From Bradyrhizobium prioriisuperbiae (GTDB taxonomy: Bacteria; Pseudomonadota; Alphaproteobacteria; Rhizobiales; Xanthobacteraceae): a DNA stretch of 64,000 bases. Location of the stretch: contig NZ_CP135921.1 in NCBI RefSeq assembly GCF_032397745.1, forward strand, positions 3,770,501 to 3,834,500, in the 5' to 3' direction. The notes beneath the pieces are model-generated. The model worked only from the letters and a program-made list of their open reading frames with translations, did not search any database and was not told the origin of the DNA. Of this stretch, positions 62,682 through 64,000 are shown piece by piece (the stretch's first letter is position 1; each line of letters begins with the position of its first letter). A program made the translations under genes and the position numbers.

Positions 62682-64000
62682 ATGACCGGTACGGCGACCC
62701 GCACGCTGATCCGCTCCGCCACGATCGTGACCATGGACGATCGCCTCGGCGATCTTGCCAGCGCCGATCTGCTGGTCGAGGGCGGGCAGATCATCGATAT
62801 CGGTCCGAACATCGCGGCGAGCGATGCGGACGTCATCGACGGCCGTGACCGCATTGTGATTCCCGGGCTGATCAATGCGCATATGCACACCTGGCAGACG
62901 GCGCTGCGCGGCTATGCGGCGAACTGGACCCTGCTGGAATATTTCCGGCGCATGCATGCCGGTCTTGCCACCTTGTTCACGCCGGACGACATCTACATCG
63001 CCACCGTGATGGGCGCGCTGAACCAGATCAATATGGGCGTCACGACGCTGGTCGACTGGTGTCACAACAACCCGACCCCGGCGCACACCGACGCTGCCGT
63101 GCGCGCGCTGCTCGAAAGCGGCATCCGCGCCGCCTTCTTTCATGGTTCGCCCAAGCCGGAGCCGAAGCCGGGCGAACCGCATTTCTCGGAAGTCCCGCAC
63201 CCGCGCCATGAGGTCGAGCGTCTGCTGGCCGGCCCGTTGTCCGATCGCAATGGCCTGGTAACGCTGGGGCTTGCGATTCTGGGGCCGCATTATTCCACCC
63301 TCGACGTGTCGCTGCAGGATTTCCGGCTGGCGAAGGAATTCGGTTTGGTCGCCTCGATGCATCAGGGCGGCGGGCCGGCGAAGACATCAGGTGGCTGGGA
63401 GAAACTGATCGAGGCCGGCCTTGTCGGCCCCGGCGTCAACATCGTGCACGGCAACGATCTCTCCGACGATCTGCTGGCGCGCTTTGTCGATCTCGGCGTG
63501 TCGTTCTCGGTCACGCCGGAAAACGAAATGATCCAGGGCCATGGCTTTCCAATCACCGGCCGTCTGTTGAAGGTGGGGGCGCGGCCGTCGATCGGGATCG
63601 ATCTGGAATCCGTGCTGGCCGGCGACCTCATCGCGGTGGCGCGGGTGGCGCTGTCGACCCAGCGCGCGCTGGACAATGCCGAGGCACGTCGCGCTGGCGG
63701 TCCCATTCCCGCCACCACCACAATCCCCGTGCGCGAGGCGCTGCGCTGGATCACCATCGAAGGCGCGCGCATGCTTGGTCGCGAAGCCGAGATCGGTTCG
63801 CTGTCGGTCGGCAAGCGCGCCGACCTCGTGGTCATCGACGCCGGCGCCCTGAACATGTCGCCGGTGCACGATCCGGTGTCGACCGTGGTGATGCAGACCG
63901 GCCTTACCAACATCGAGGCGGTGATGATCGACGGCGTCTGGAAAAAGCGGGCCGGGCGCCTGCTGGCCGGCGGCATTGAAGACAAGCAACAGGAACTGGC
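62682..64000 (+). CDS. amidohydrolase, ATZ/TRZ-like, truncated by the window end
   Basis: Residues 1-439 of a metal-dependent amidohydrolase; the end lies off the right edge. The zinc ligands are seen as H67 and H69 in NAHMHTWQ, H227 in SMHQGGG, H256 in VHGNDLSD and D307 in GIDLES. The N-terminal beta-sandwich with DGRDRIVIPGLINAHMH is typical. The family (atrazine chlorohydrolase, TrzN, SsnA, 8-oxoguanine deaminase) hydrolyses C-N or C-Cl bonds on rings. Cotranscription with maleylacetate reductase suggests a role in aromatic or heterocyclic breakdown. The frame is continuous up to base 64000. Confidence 0.87.
   Translation, partial: MTGTATRTLIRSATIVTMDDRLGDLASADLLVEGGQIIDIGPNIAASDADVIDGRDRIVIPGLINAHMHTWQTALRGYAANWTLLEYFRRMHAGLATLFTPDDIYIATVMGALNQINMGVTTLVDWCHNNPTPAHTDAAVRALLESGIRAAFFHGSPKPEPKPGEPHFSEVPHPRHEVERLLAGPLSDRNGLVTLGLAILGPHYSTLDVSLQDFRLAKEFGLVASMHQGGGPAKTSGGWEKLIEAGLVGPGVNIVHGNDLSDDLLARFVDLGVSFSVTPENEMIQGHGFPITGRLLKVGARPSIGIDLESVLAGDLIAVARVALSTQRALDNAEARRAGGPIPATTTIPVREALRWITIEGARMLGREAEIGSLSVGKRADLVVIDAGALNMSPVHDPVSTVVMQTGLTNIEAVMIDGVWKKRAGRLLAGGIEDKQQEL

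Overview
The window looks like a chromosomal segment of a GC-rich alphaproteobacterium, most likely of the Bradyrhizobium/Rhodopseudomonas group. This is inferred from the high-GC coding style, the many TRAP and ABC solute receptors, the aromatic and acyl-CoA catabolic genes, a PEP carboxylase, an alphaproteobacterial-type type II secretion operon, and several long palindromic intergenic repeats. There are no rRNA or tRNA genes, no CRISPR array and no insertion sequence. No species name can be read from the sequence alone.

Layout. (1) 1-11306: an aromatic-compound uptake and oxidation region. It holds the start of a xanthine-dehydrogenase-family large subunit, a lone TRAP receptor, an ABC importer (receptor, ATPase, permease), a MarR regulator, a zeta-class glutathione transferase, a small ABM-like protein, a ring-hydroxylating oxygenase and an amidase. 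In the oxygenase, ferredoxin, reductase and alpha subunit lie in one open frame, followed by a separate beta subunit. Three promoter regions here share a 19-nt motif. (2) 11326-15062: an unknown small gene and a TAXI-type TRAP transporter. (3) 15436-26848: a Sel1-repeat protein and a type II secretion system (gspD divergent from gspEFGHIJKLM plus a GspN/C-like gene). (4) 27245-35446: three paralogous exported beta-helix proteins and a 1304-residue VCBS/RTX-type surface or secreted protein. These are candidate cargo or surface products next to the secretion operon.

(5) 35589-47990: an acyl-CoA catabolic cluster with two acyl-CoA dehydrogenases, a GST, an AraC regulator, a BKACE-type beta-keto acid cleavage enzyme, an acyl-CoA ligase, a two-subunit biotin-dependent acyl-CoA carboxylase, an enoyl-CoA hydratase and a branched-chain-type receptor. 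It resembles the logic of leucine or acyclic-terpene breakdown, but with a BKACE enzyme where an HMG-CoA-lyase-type enzyme would be expected. (6) 48290-56991: an orphan LpxA-like acyltransferase, a PaaI-like thioesterase, a cupin-XRE regulator with an MFS transporter and a class II aldolase, two unknown genes, and ppc. (7) 57125-64000: a second accessory catabolic block with an RraA/HMG-aldolase-like protein, a small gene carrying two compensating frameshifts, a GntR regulator, a DHDPS-like aldolase, a LacI regulator, maleylacetate reductase and a truncated amidohydrolase.

The most notable observations are the one-frame three-module dioxygenase with a good internal ribosome-binding site, the shared upstream motif of region 1, the BKACE-carboxylase cluster, the beta-helix triplet beside the type II secretion genes, and a carbohydrate-binding-like module inserted into a VCBS repeat.
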